Positions 1 through 6,370 are shown, numbered from the stretch's first letter. The stretch: DNA of 64,000 nucleotides from Aliterella atlantica CENA595 (GCF_000952155.1 NZ_JYON01000002.1:62001-126000); one strand, 5' to 3'. The notes: generated by a model not told the origin, from the sequence alone. A program made the numbers and translations.

Positions 1-567
1 ATATATAGTTGTAATTCCTAGCTTTTGATGCAATTGCTTGAGTTCTACCCGCGTATCGTCTCTTAACTGCGCGTCTAAATTTGACAAAGGCTCATCTAAC
101 AAAAATACTTGCGGTTGACGGGCGATCGCTCTACCTAATGCTACCCTTTGTTGTTGTCCCCCAGATAGTTGCTTGGGTTTGCGATCTAATAAATGCTCTA
201 AAGCTAGACTTTGTGCTACTACTTGCACTCGTTCGCGAATTATTTTTGCTTCAACTTTACGCATCTGCAAGCCAAAGGCAATATTTTCGGCTACTGTCAT
301 GTGCGGGTACAAAGCATAATTTTGAAATACCATCGCCACATCTCTGTGTCTGGCGGGAATATTGTTAACTAAAACATCGCCTATATATAAATTTCCCTCA
401 GTTGCAGATTCAAGTCCAGCGATTGTTCTTAATACTGTAGACTTACCACAACCAGAAGGTCCTACCAACACCCAAAATTGCCCGTCAGGAACCTCAAAAC
501 TAATATCTTCTATCGCAGAAACATTGTTAAATCTGCGTTTGATACCTTCAAGGCGCACGTTTGCCAT
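1..567 (-). CDS. ABC transporter ATP-binding protein, MalK/UgpC type (3' end outside window)
   Basis: ATPase subunit that powers an importer, probably for a sugar or other small solute. The reading frame starts at the ATG at 567 (MANVRLEGIKRRF) and is still open at base 1, so only about 189 N-terminal residues are visible. Walker A (GPSGCGKST), the Q-loop region (FQNYALYPHMTVAENIAFGL), the LSGGQQQR signature and Walker B (VFLLDEPLSNLDAQLR) occur in order. The last of these and the spacing match the MalK/UgpC/CUT1 group, whose members carry a C-terminal regulatory domain; here that part lies beyond the window. No permease gene is visible, so the substrate cannot be named. The family call is firm and the substrate unknown. 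Confidence 0.9.
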   Translation of the reverse strand, partial: MANVRLEGIKRRFNNVSAIEDISFEVPDGQFWVLVGPSGCGKSTVLRTIAGLESATEGNLYIGDVLVNNIPARHRDVAMVFQNYALYPHMTVAENIAFGLQMRKVEAKIIRERVQVVAQSLALEHLLDRKPKQLSGGQQQRVALGRAIARQPQVFLLDEPLSNLDAQLRDDTRVELKQLHQKLGITTIY

Positions 568-728
568 TTTCTAACATCCTGGCTGCGATACTCTTAGGGT
601 ATAAATTTTACCGCTAAAGTCTTGATTGTGTAATGCGATCGCGCTTTTCAGCACAAGCCTTTTTTCCTATCAGTATGTATTAGCAGGCGACTCCATCCCC
701 GTAAAATCTAAAATTATCCTCTACCCGC

Positions 729-757
729 TTGACACTGCCAAAATTATGTATTACAAA
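729..757 (+). promoter_or_regulatory. Candidate sigma70-type promoter of the tRNA-like RNA array
   Basis: A perfect TTGACA (729-734) is followed after 17 bases by TACAAA (752-757), which matches TATAAT at four of six positions. Initiation would fall near 764, about 43 bases before the first tRNA-like gene. It is the best promoter-like match I noticed upstream of the array; I did not search every spacer systematically. A single transcript could run through all eight RNAs into the Ro60 gene. This is a pattern match only. Confidence 0.5.
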
Positions 758-806
758 TGTAGTATAAACGGTTTCGTCCAATATCAATTATGAGGATTAA
801 TTACTT

Positions 807-932
807 GTGGCGGGTAGCTCAAAGGTAGAGCGCCAATTTCGCCTGAAAAGGACGCAGAATCGAGGGTTATCGTTGAAAAATAATCTCCTTGATTCATAGG
901 GATGCGGGTTCAATTCCTGCTCCGCTACACCA
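807..932 (+). ncRNA. tRNA-like RNA 1 with conserved anticodon-arm insert
   Basis: The 8-nt strands GTGGCGGG (807-814) and TCCGCTAC (921-928) form an acceptor stem, followed by an encoded ACCA. TA and a 4-bp D stem (GCTC/GAGC) with a GG-containing loop follow the 5' strand. The T arm is GCGGG-TTCAATT-CCTGC. In place of an anticodon arm is the shared insert, with a bulged hairpin and the 3' motif GAATCGAGGGTTATCG (857-872). A further hairpin (about 884-903) occupies a long variable region. The RNA is 126 nt against about 76 for a class I tRNA. It is nearly a duplicate of the next unit. No standard anticodon loop can be drawn, so this is more likely a tRNA mimic than a translating tRNA. Confidence 0.75.
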
Positions 933-954
933 AAACCAAACTAACAAACTACTT

Positions 955-1082
955 GTGGCGGGTAGCTCAAATGGTAGAGCGCCAATTTTGCCTGAAAAGG
1001 ACGCAGAATTGAGGGTTATCGCTGAAAATCGAATACCTTAATTCGCCGGAGATGCGGGTTCAATTCTCGCTCTGCTACACCA
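955..1082 (+). ncRNA. tRNA-like RNA 2 with conserved anticodon-arm insert
   Basis: Closely related to unit 1. The acceptor strands GTGGCGGG and TCTGCTAC pair over 8 bp with wobbles, followed by ACCA. The D arm is GCTC-AAATGGTA-GAGC and the T arm GCGGG-TTCAATT-CTCGC. The insert forms a hairpin from CAATT and AATTG around GCC/GGAC and ends in GAATTGAGGGTTATCG (1006-1021). A second hairpin (CGAAT/ATTCG, 1030-1045) sits in the variable region. It differs from unit 1 mainly in that second hairpin and in wobble-preserving stem changes, which suggests recent duplication with selection on structure. Confidence 0.75.
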
Positions 1083-1120
1083 AAAACAAAACTACAACTA
1101 TGACAAACTAACAAACACTT

Positions 1121-1250
1121 GTGGCGGATAGCTCAGTGGATAGAGCGCTAAAATATCCTTGTTCATAACTTGTCTGTAAAGACCGAAGAATTGAGGGTTA
1201 TCGAATTCCAATCGAGAGGTCGCAGGTTCGAGTCCTGCTCCGCTACACCA
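1121..1250 (+). ncRNA. tRNA-like RNA 3 with conserved anticodon-arm insert
   Basis: Acceptor GTGGCGGA/TCCGCTAC (8 bp) followed by encoded ACCA. The D arm is GCTC-AGTGGATA-GAGC and the T arm GCAGG-TTCGAGT-CCTGC. The insert contains ATCCTT (1154-1159), which can pair with GAGGGT downstream. Between them is the hairpin TTGTCT-GTAA-AGACCGAA (1170-1187), with a GUAA tetraloop and one bulged C. It ends in GAATTGAGGGTTATCG (1188-1203). A normal 5-bp anticodon stem is not evident: only two pairs form next to the D stem. This is the clearest example of the shared insert. Confidence 0.78.
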
Positions 1251-1294
1251 AAACATCCAAATAATTAAAGACTTAGGTTTACTAAGTTAGCTAT

Positions 1295-1438
1295 GTAGCA
1301 GGTGGCGAAATGGTAAACGCGCTAGTTAAAAGCCTTAGTTTGACATCTTGCCCATAAGGGACGCAGAATTGAGGGTTATCGGGAGCTAGTACCGTAAGGT
1401 TTGTAGGTTCAAGTCCTACTCTGCTACAAAAAAACTAC
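1295..1438 (+). ncRNA. tRNA-like RNA 4, Leu-like class II body, with conserved insert
   Basis: Acceptor GTAGCAGG/TCTGCTAC (8 bp); the 3' end runs into AAAA with no encoded CCA. The D arm (GGCG...CGC) and a short extra arm around CCGTAAGG look like cyanobacterial tRNA-Leu, and the T arm is GTAGG-TTCAAGT-CCTAC. A 5-bp anticodon stem can be drawn from CTAGT and GCTAG. The insert has CCTTAG, the hairpin GCCC-ATAA-GGGACG, and ends in GAATTGAGGGTTATCG (1366-1381). It is thus a class II tRNA body carrying the same insert as the class I-like units. Confidence 0.75.
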
Positions 1439-1442
1439 TTAT

Positions 1443-1619
1443 GGGGTGGGACTCTAAATATTGTTGAATAGGCAATATTTTAGAGAAAATTCCTTCTCTT
1501 GAAAAGCTCTGTGGAAGGAAACCTTCCCCACAGACTTTCCGCTGTTCATAACTTGCTTGCAAGAGCCGACGAATTGAGGATTATCGGATTATTAGGTTCG
1601 ACTCCTAACCCGCCCCCCA
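1443..1619 (+). ncRNA. tRNA-like RNA 5, enlarged, with hairpin replacing the D arm
   Basis: Acceptor GGGGTGGG/CCCGCCCC (8 bp, one G-U) followed immediately by CCA, without an unpaired discriminator base. The T arm is TTAGG-TTCGACT-CCTAA. There is no tRNA D arm. Instead, 1452-1485 folds as a long AT-rich hairpin, followed by a GC-rich hairpin (CTGTGG...CCACAG, about 1508-1533). The shared insert follows: the hairpin TTGCTT-GCAA-GAGCCGA (1553-1569), then GACGAATTGAGGATTATCG. At 177 nt it is the longest unit and the least tRNA-like, yet it keeps the T arm, acceptor and insert. Confidence 0.7.
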
Positions 1620-1653
1620 AATTCCAACTGGTAACTGGTTACTGTTTATTTAT

Positions 1654-1778
1654 GTGATGGGTAGCTCAGTGGTAGAGCGCTAATATCCTTATTCATTTCC
1701 TTGTCTGCAAAGACCGAAGAATTGAGGGTTATCGACTTATCAGCGAGAGGTCGCAGGTTCGATTCCTGCCTCATCACA
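1654..1778 (+). ncRNA. tRNA-like RNA 6 with conserved anticodon-arm insert
   Basis: Acceptor GTGATGGG/CTCATCAC (8 bp) then A; no complete CCA is encoded (ACAA follows). The D arm is GCTC-AGTGGTA-GAGC and the T arm GCAGG-TTCGATT-CCTGC. The insert carries TATCCTT, the hairpin TTGTCT-GCAA-AGACCGAA (1701-1718) with a GNRA loop and bulged C, and ends in GAATTGAGGGTTATCG (1719-1734). The remaining anticodon-arm pairing is CGCT with AGCG, directly stacked on the D stem. Confidence 0.77.
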
Positions 1779-1792
1779 CAAAACAAGCTCAG

Positions 1793-1951
1793 GGGACGGG
1801 TAGCCAAGTGGTTTAAGGCGGCTGTCAAAAACCTTAGTTGTTTAGGCAATTCTAATTATAGAAATTAGCTGACTTGCCTGTAAAGGCTGAAAAGTTGAGG
1901 ATTATCGCCAAAACAGTTATTCGGAGGTTCAAATCCTCCTCCGTTCCACCA
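1793..1951 (+). ncRNA. tRNA-like RNA 7, canonical class I body with 87-nt insert
   Basis: Acceptor GGGACGGG/TCCGTTCC (8 bp) then ACCA. The D arm is GCC-AAGTGGTTTAA-GGC. A canonical 5-bp anticodon stem (GCTGT 1821-1825, ACAGT 1913-1917) is followed by a 5-nt variable region and the T arm GGAGG-TTCAAAT-CCTCC. The insert lies inside the anticodon loop. It has CCTTAGTT, an extra hairpin CTAATT/AATTAG, then TTGCCT-GTAA-AGGCTGAA (1874-1891, bulged U) and AAGTTGAGGATTATCG. No choice of junction restores a 7-nt loop with U at position 33, which argues against a simple removable intron. Confidence 0.78.
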
Positions 1952-1969
1952 AAACCATTTCTACTATAT

Positions 1970-2095
1970 CTGGCGGTTAGCTCAAATAGCAGAGCAACCA
2001 GCAATCCTTAGTTAATAACTTGTCTATTCAAGACCGAAAATTGAGGATTACCGTTAACTGGGAGATTATGGGTGCAAATCCCATCCCGCCAGCCA
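1970..2095 (+). ncRNA. tRNA-like RNA 8, adjoining the Ro60 gene
   Basis: Acceptor CTGGCGG/CCGCCAG with a T-C mismatch at its base, followed directly by CCA. The D stem is GCTC/GAGC, but the loop lacks the usual GG. The anticodon stem is ACCAG 1997-2001 with CTGGG 2058-2062, the variable region 5 nt, and the T arm ATGGG-TGCAAAT-CCCAT. The 56-nt insert has AATCCTT pairing over 7 bp with GAGGATT, enclosing GTCT-ATTCA-AGAC with a bulged C. The unit ends only 32 bases before the Ro60 start codon, so RNA and mRNA must be separated by processing at its CCA end. Confidence 0.75.
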
Positions 2096-2102
2096 ACTAT
2101 TT

Positions 2103-2120
2103 TTGCCTGCAAAGGCTGGA
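2103..2120 (+). promoter_or_regulatory. Orphan copy of the array hairpin in the Ro60 mRNA leader
   Basis: TTGCCT-GCAA-AGGCTGGA (2103-2120) is almost the same hairpin as in tRNA-like RNA 7. It has a GCCT/AGGC stem, a GNRA loop, one bulged U and then U-G pairs. It lies 8 bases before the ATG at 2128 and contains the only purine-rich stretch that could act as a ribosome binding site (AAAGG). If Ro60 binds this hairpin in the array RNAs, it could bind its own leader and repress translation. The match is seen; the regulation is inferred. Confidence 0.5.
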
Positions 2121-2127
2121 CAAAGTT

Positions 2128-3732
2128 ATGAATTACAACTTTTTTACTAAAAAACAGTCTGGAACTCCTCAAAATCAGCCTATTCCTGGACGCGACTCAG
2201 AGATGATTAAAGGGCTTTCCAGTGGATATATGTTTGATGGTGGTATTTGGAGTATGCTGCGCCGTTGCTTGCTTATTGGTACAGCGAAAAGCACCTACTA
2301 TGCTGGTAAGCAAGAACTAACAGATGATTTTGTTAGCGTATTGCAAAATGCGATCGCCCAAAACCCCACCCGCGTGGCTGAAGAAATCGTGTATGCTAGC
2401 GATGGTCGCTCTATCAATAACAGCGCTCCTATCTTGGCTTTAGTCTTGCTATCTATGGGCGAAACCAAAGCAGCAAAACAAGCTTTTCAAGAAATATTTC
2501 CTACTGTCATCCGTACTGGTAGCCATTTCTACGAATGGTTGAGCTATACCAAATCTCTACGCGGCTTTGGTAAGGTAGTGCGGGAAGCTGGTAAAACATG
2601 GCTGTCGCGTGAAGATGTCAAAGGCTTGGCTTATCAGCTATTGAAGTACCAACAGCGCCAAGGCTTTACTCACCGAGATGCTTTGCGCCTATTTCACGTC
2701 AAGCCACCTACTGAAGAACACCGTCAGTTGTTTGAGTGGGTAGTCAAAGGCTGGTCAGAATTGCCTAGCGAAATTCCTACCCCTGTACTTACTCAAATTT
2801 GGTGGTACGAATGGCTAAAGCGCAACCCCGAACAAACTCATCGCGCTATTTCCCAAGGACATCTAACTCATGAAATGGCTGCGCCTGTAGGCAAAATGGA
2901 CAAAGCTGCATGGCAATTGCTATTTGCGGAAATGCCTATTGGTGCAATGTTGCGTAATTTGGGTTCATTAACTGAATTAGGCGTACTGCGAACTGATGAA
3001 CGCAATAACTTAAAGCGCATAGAAGATACTCTAAATAGTAAAGAGCGTCTCCGCAAGGGACGCATTCACCCTATCGATGTTCTCAAAGCGCTAAAAACCT
3101 ATAGTTCTGGTGGAAAAACAGGGCGCAGCCAAAAAACTTGGCAACCCGTACCTCGAATTGTAGACATTCTAGAAAAGGCGTTAGAAATGTCTTTTGATGT
3201 CGTAGAACCTACAAAAAAAGTGTTTATGCACGCTGTAGACGTTTCTGGTTCGATGTCTTGGGGTGTGGTAAATTCTGTCGGCTTGAGTTGTTGCGAAATT
3301 GCGACAGCAATGGCGTTAGTAACAGCAAAAGCGGAGGAAAACTACGCAATTCGTGGTTTTTCTACTGAGTTCTGCGATTTGGGTATTACAGCTAAAGACT
3401 CGTTTAGTTCGGCTTTGAAGAAGGCTAGCAACCAAAACTTCGGCGGAACTGATGCTTCTGTCGCTTACGACTGGATGATTAAAAACAAGTTCAAAGCAGA
3501 TGTAATTTGTTTTTGGACTGATTCAGAAAGTTGGGCGGGAAATAAGCATCCTAGCCAAGCGTTAGCGCAGTACCGTCAAAAAGTAAATCCAAATGTCAAA
3601 GCGGTTTATATTACCCTTGCGCCTTACCAATTAACTTTGGTAGACCCTCAAGATCCTTTATCTTGGGATATGGGCGGATTCGATCCTGGAATACCCCGCA
3701 TTATCCAAATGCTGGCTAATGGTGACATTTAA
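2128..3732 (+). CDS. Ro60/Rsr orthologue (TROVE and vWA domains)
   Basis: RNA-binding ring protein of 534 aa, the usual Ro60 length. In animals and bacteria such proteins bind Y RNAs and misfolded RNAs. The N-terminal two thirds is the helical-repeat TROVE module, beginning MNYNFFTKKQSGTPQNQPIPG with the conserved GG(I/F)W segment. The C-terminal vWA domain has an intact MIDAS: D371-x-S373-x-S375 (VDVSGSMSW), T441/D442 (GGTD) and D in FWTDSES. I chose the ATG at 2128 because the upstream in-frame ATG at 2020 lies inside tRNA-like RNA 8. The gene directly follows the eight-unit RNA array, as bacterial Y RNA genes often sit next to rsr. No RtcB or PNPase gene is nearby in this window. Confidence 0.93.
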   Translation: MNYNFFTKKQSGTPQNQPIPGRDSEMIKGLSSGYMFDGGIWSMLRRCLLIGTAKSTYYAGKQELTDDFVSVLQNAIAQNPTRVAEEIVYASDGRSINNSAPILALVLLSMGETKAAKQAFQEIFPTVIRTGSHFYEWLSYTKSLRGFGKVVREAGKTWLSREDVKGLAYQLLKYQQRQGFTHRDALRLFHVKPPTEEHRQLFEWVVKGWSELPSEIPTPVLTQIWWYEWLKRNPEQTHRAISQGHLTHEMAAPVGKMDKAAWQLLFAEMPIGAMLRNLGSLTELGVLRTDERNNLKRIEDTLNSKERLRKGRIHPIDVLKALKTYSSGGKTGRSQKTWQPVPRIVDILEKALEMSFDVVEPTKKVFMHAVDVSGSMSWGVVNSVGLSCCEIATAMALVTAKAEENYAIRGFSTEFCDLGITAKDSFSSALKKASNQNFGGTDASVAYDWMIKNKFKADVICFWTDSESWAGNKHPSQALAQYRQKVNPNVKAVYITLAPYQLTLVDPQDPLSWDMGGFDPGIPRIIQMLANGDI

Positions 3733-3772
3733 TTCCTTATAAATGTATCCCCCCATCGGTAAGGGGCGGCAT

Positions 3773-3862
3773 TTTTGGGAAGAATCCTTCTTCCCAAAAG
3801 ATACGAGAGATTGGGGGAGGAAGGATTCCACCCCCAACTCTCTCGCCTTCGCAATGCATTGC
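3773..3862. repeat. Compound hairpin repeat downstream of Ro60
   Basis: A perfect 12-bp hairpin (TTTTGGGAAGAA, loop TCC, TTCTTCCCAAAA; 3773-3799) is followed by a second one (GAGAGATTGGGGG 3805-3817 with CCCCCAACTCTCTC 3831-3844). A short palindrome GCAATGCATTGC (3851-3862) comes next. The two stems share AAGAATCC/GGATTCC-like loops. This looks like an interspersed cyanobacterial hairpin repeat and may also end Ro60 transcription. Open frames crossing it are chance. Confidence 0.6.
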
Positions 3863-3904
3863 GCCCCTACGTTTGTACGGGTGTATGATATTGCGCCCCT
3901 AGGT

Positions 3905-4117
3905 TTATTCCTGTACTACCTCAAACAAATCTTCCATCAATACATCAAATGTTTGGGCTAGTTTTTGCAGAGAAGTAACGTCTACTGTCGCCAATCCAGG
4001 AGATTTTGCATAGTTTTTTACTGTAGTATATGCAATTCCCGATCGCTCAGATACTTCTTCGATCGTCCATCCTCTCTCAGACGCAAATTCCCTTATCCGC
4101 AACCTGACCAAGCCCAT
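3905..4117 (-). CDS. Small XRE/Cro-type helix-turn-helix regulator
   Basis: A 70-residue protein consisting of one Cro/C1-type HTH domain: GWTIEEVSERSGIAYTTVKNYAKSP is the two-helix DNA-reading part. It ends EDLFEVVQE, as in short stand-alone HTH_26 regulators. I chose the ATG at 4117 (MGLVRLRIREF) because the domain begins there; an upstream in-frame ATG at 4150 would add 11 poorly conserved residues. Neither start has a clear Shine-Dalgarno sequence. It lies convergent to the Ro60 gene across the hairpin repeat; a role in controlling that region is possible but unsupported. Confidence 0.75.
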   Translation of the reverse strand: MGLVRLRIREFASERGWTIEEVSERSGIAYTTVKNYAKSPGLATVDVTSLQKLAQTFDVLMEDLFEVVQE

Positions 4118-4150
4118 TGTTGACAAAAGCCCAATACTGGTCTTTAACAT

Positions 4151-4561
4151 TTATAAAGTTTAAAAAGCGATCGCCCCCGTCTTGCAAACTAAAGCGATCG
4201 CCTTCACAAATCCCCCAGAAGGGGAGACACTTACTTATGATACCAACACTAGAGCCAGAAGCCAAGTATATTCATCCCTTAGCTCGATTCGTCACCAAAG
4301 AAGCGATCGCAAAAGTTCGCGCCCCAAATTTATGCAGGGGAAAATCAAGAAATTGATTATTTAAATCCCCGCTCCTTCAACTATAGGGATTAACTGGTCG
4401 CTAGTCACTGGTTACTGGTCACTGCTAAATGCGATCGCTAAATAAAAAGCTGTTTTGCGAGTAAATAAGCTACAATCATTAAGGATTCTTTACAGATAGA
4501 TAATTTTGGTACGAACTCTGATAGAGAATTCTGAATCATATAGAACTTCAGTCCTTATTTT
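4151..4561. other. Spacer before typA with degenerate heptamer repeats
   Basis: About 410 bases without a convincing gene. Two overlapping plus-strand open frames look like chance: they contain several HIP1 sites and have no family resemblance. Degenerate copies of the heptamer ACTGGTC lie near 4391-4425. The typA promoter should be in the AT-rich part after 4450, but I see no clear consensus. Confidence 0.5.
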
Positions 4562-6352
4562 ATGACGCTTCCCATTCGCAACGTCGCTATTATCGCTCAC
4601 GTCGATCACGGTAAAACAACTCTCGTTGATGCTCTCTTGAGACAGTCTGGCATATTCCGTGAAGGGGAAGAAATCCCTGATTGTGTCATGGACTCCAACG
4701 CCCTAGAAAGAGAGCGGGGCATTACCATTCTTTCTAAAAATACTGCAGTTCACTACAAAGATACGCTAATTAATATTGTCGATACGCCTGGACACGCTGA
4801 CTTTGGTGGTGAAGTCGAGCGCGTGTTAGGTATGGTAGACGGTTGTATCTTGATTGTAGATGCCAACGAAGGACCGATGCCGCAAACTCGGTTTGTATTG
4901 AAAAAAGCTTTAGAAAAGGGATTGCGCCCGATTGTCGTAGTTAATAAAATAGATAGACCGCAAGCAGACCCACACGGAGCAACTGACAAAGTATTAGATT
5001 TATTCTTGGAACTAGGCGCAGATGACGACCAGTGCGAGTTTCCCTACTTGTTTGCTTCGGGATTAGCTGGCTTTGCTAAAGACGAACTAGAACAAGAATC
5101 TGTGGATATGCAACCGCTGTTTAATGCGATATTGCACCACGTACCACCACCAGTAGGCGATATCAATAAACCGTTGCAGTTGCAGGTTACAACTCTAGAT
5201 TATTCCGAATATCTAGGCAGAATTGTCATTGGCAAAATCCATAATGGGACAATTCGCACCGGACAGCAAGCAGCGTTGATGACTGAATCAGGCGCAATAG
5301 TCAAAGGCAAAATCAGTAAATTGATGGGCTTTGAAGGACTAAAGCGGATTGAAATGGAAGAAGCATCAGCAGGAAATATCGTTGCTGTGGCTGGATTTGC
5401 TGACGCGAATATTGGCGAAACCATTACTTGTCCCAACGAACCGCAAGCATTACCGCTAATTAAGGTAGACGAACCAACATTGCAGATGACGTTTTCTGTC
5501 AATGATTCGCCCTTTGCCGGACAAGAAGGTAAATTAGTAACATCAAGACAAGTACGCGATCGCTTGTTCCGCGAATTAGAGACAAACGTAGCTTTGCGCG
5601 TGGAAGAAACCGATTCTCCAGATAAGTTCCTCGTTTCTGGTAGAGGCGAACTGCACTTAGGCATCTTGATTGAAACCATGCGCCGTGAAGGTTACGAGTT
5701 TCAAGTATCCCAGCCGCAAGTAATTTACCGCGAAGTCAGCGGACAACCTTGCGAACCTTATGAGTGTTTGGTGTTAGACGTACCTGAAGAGGGTGTAGGT
5801 AGCTGCATCGAACGCCTAGGACAACGCAAAGGCGAAATGCAAGATATGCAAGTCGGCGGTAACGGACGCACCCAACTAGAATTTGTCATCCCCGCGCGTG
5901 GCTTAGTCGGGTTTAGAGGCGAATTTATGCGTCTAACTCGCGGCGACGGGATTATGAACCATAGTTTCTTAGATTATCGTCCAATTTCTGGAGATATCGA
6001 AGCGCGGCGCAACGGCGTATTAATTTCCTTTGAAGAAGGTGTTGCTACTTTCTACGCCATGAAGAATGCTGAGGATAGAGGCGTGTTCTTTATTCACCCC
6101 AGCACTAAAGTCTATAAAGGCATGATTGTCGGCGAACACAACCGCCCACAAGACTTAGAACTAAACGTCTGCAAAACCAAGCAGCTAACTAACCACCGCG
6201 CCTCTGGTGGCGATGAATTAGTTCAGTTACAAGCACCAATGGAAATGAGTCTAGAGCGGGCTTTGGAGTACATTGGACCAGAGGAGTTAGTGGAAGTAAC
6301 GCCTAAGTCTATTCGCTTGCGGAAGGTGACTAAAAAGCTAGCGAAAAGATAA
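4562..6352 (+). CDS. typA: Ribosome-associated GTPase TypA/BipA
   Basis: Translational GTPase of 596 aa, related to EF-G, that binds the 70S ribosome and supports late 50S assembly and stress responses. G motifs are intact near the N-terminus: [24 protein letters not shown] and NKID. Domain II, the EF-G-like domains III and V and the BipA-specific C-terminal region ([21 protein letters not shown], ending KKLAKR) follow. It starts at an ATG after an AT-rich leader and is followed by a strong terminator. Length and motifs are standard for the family. Confidence 0.97.
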   Translation: MTLPIRNVAIIAHVDHGKTTLVDALLRQSGIFREGEEIPDCVMDSNALERERGITILSKNTAVHYKDTLINIVDTPGHADFGGEVERVLGMVDGCILIVDANEGPMPQTRFVLKKALEKGLRPIVVVNKIDRPQADPHGATDKVLDLFLELGADDDQCEFPYLFASGLAGFAKDELEQESVDMQPLFNAILHHVPPPVGDINKPLQLQVTTLDYSEYLGRIVIGKIHNGTIRTGQQAALMTESGAIVKGKISKLMGFEGLKRIEMEEASAGNIVAVAGFADANIGETITCPNEPQALPLIKVDEPTLQMTFSVNDSPFAGQEGKLVTSRQVRDRLFRELETNVALRVEETDSPDKFLVSGRGELHLGILIETMRREGYEFQVSQPQVIYREVSGQPCEPYECLVLDVPEEGVGSCIERLGQRKGEMQDMQVGGNGRTQLEFVIPARGLVGFRGEFMRLTRGDGIMNHSFLDYRPISGDIEARRNGVLISFEEGVATFYAMKNAEDRGVFFIHPSTKVYKGMIVGEHNRPQDLELNVCKTKQLTNHRASGGDELVQLQAPMEMSLERALEYIGPEELVEVTPKSIRLRKVTKKLAKR

Positions 6353-6370
6353 ATCGTAAGATAACTTTGA

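Noticed and set aside
1646-1849. Minus-strand open frame across RNAs 6 and 7
   Set aside because: It is antisense to two structured RNAs and its product is without family features.
807-2095. Ordinary tRNA gene cluster with group I introns
   Set aside because: Inserts are too short (56-90 nt) for group I introns and lack their P, Q, R and S core sequences; most units cannot form a standard anticodon loop after removal of the insert.
807-2095. CRISPR array
   Set aside because: The repeated motif recurs at uneven spacing of about 105-205 bases and is embedded in tRNA-like units with paired acceptor and T arms, not separated by uniform spacers.
2020-2127. N-terminal extension of the Ro60 protein from an upstream ATG
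   Set aside because: The 36 extra codons lie within tRNA-like RNA 8 and encode nothing like the start of TROVE proteins.
3743-3961. Short open frame after Ro60
   Set aside because: It translates the hairpin repeat and overlaps the end of the HTH regulator gene.
4117-4364. Overlapping plus-strand open frames before typA
   Set aside because: HIP1-rich spacer with no ribosome binding site or recognisable protein features.
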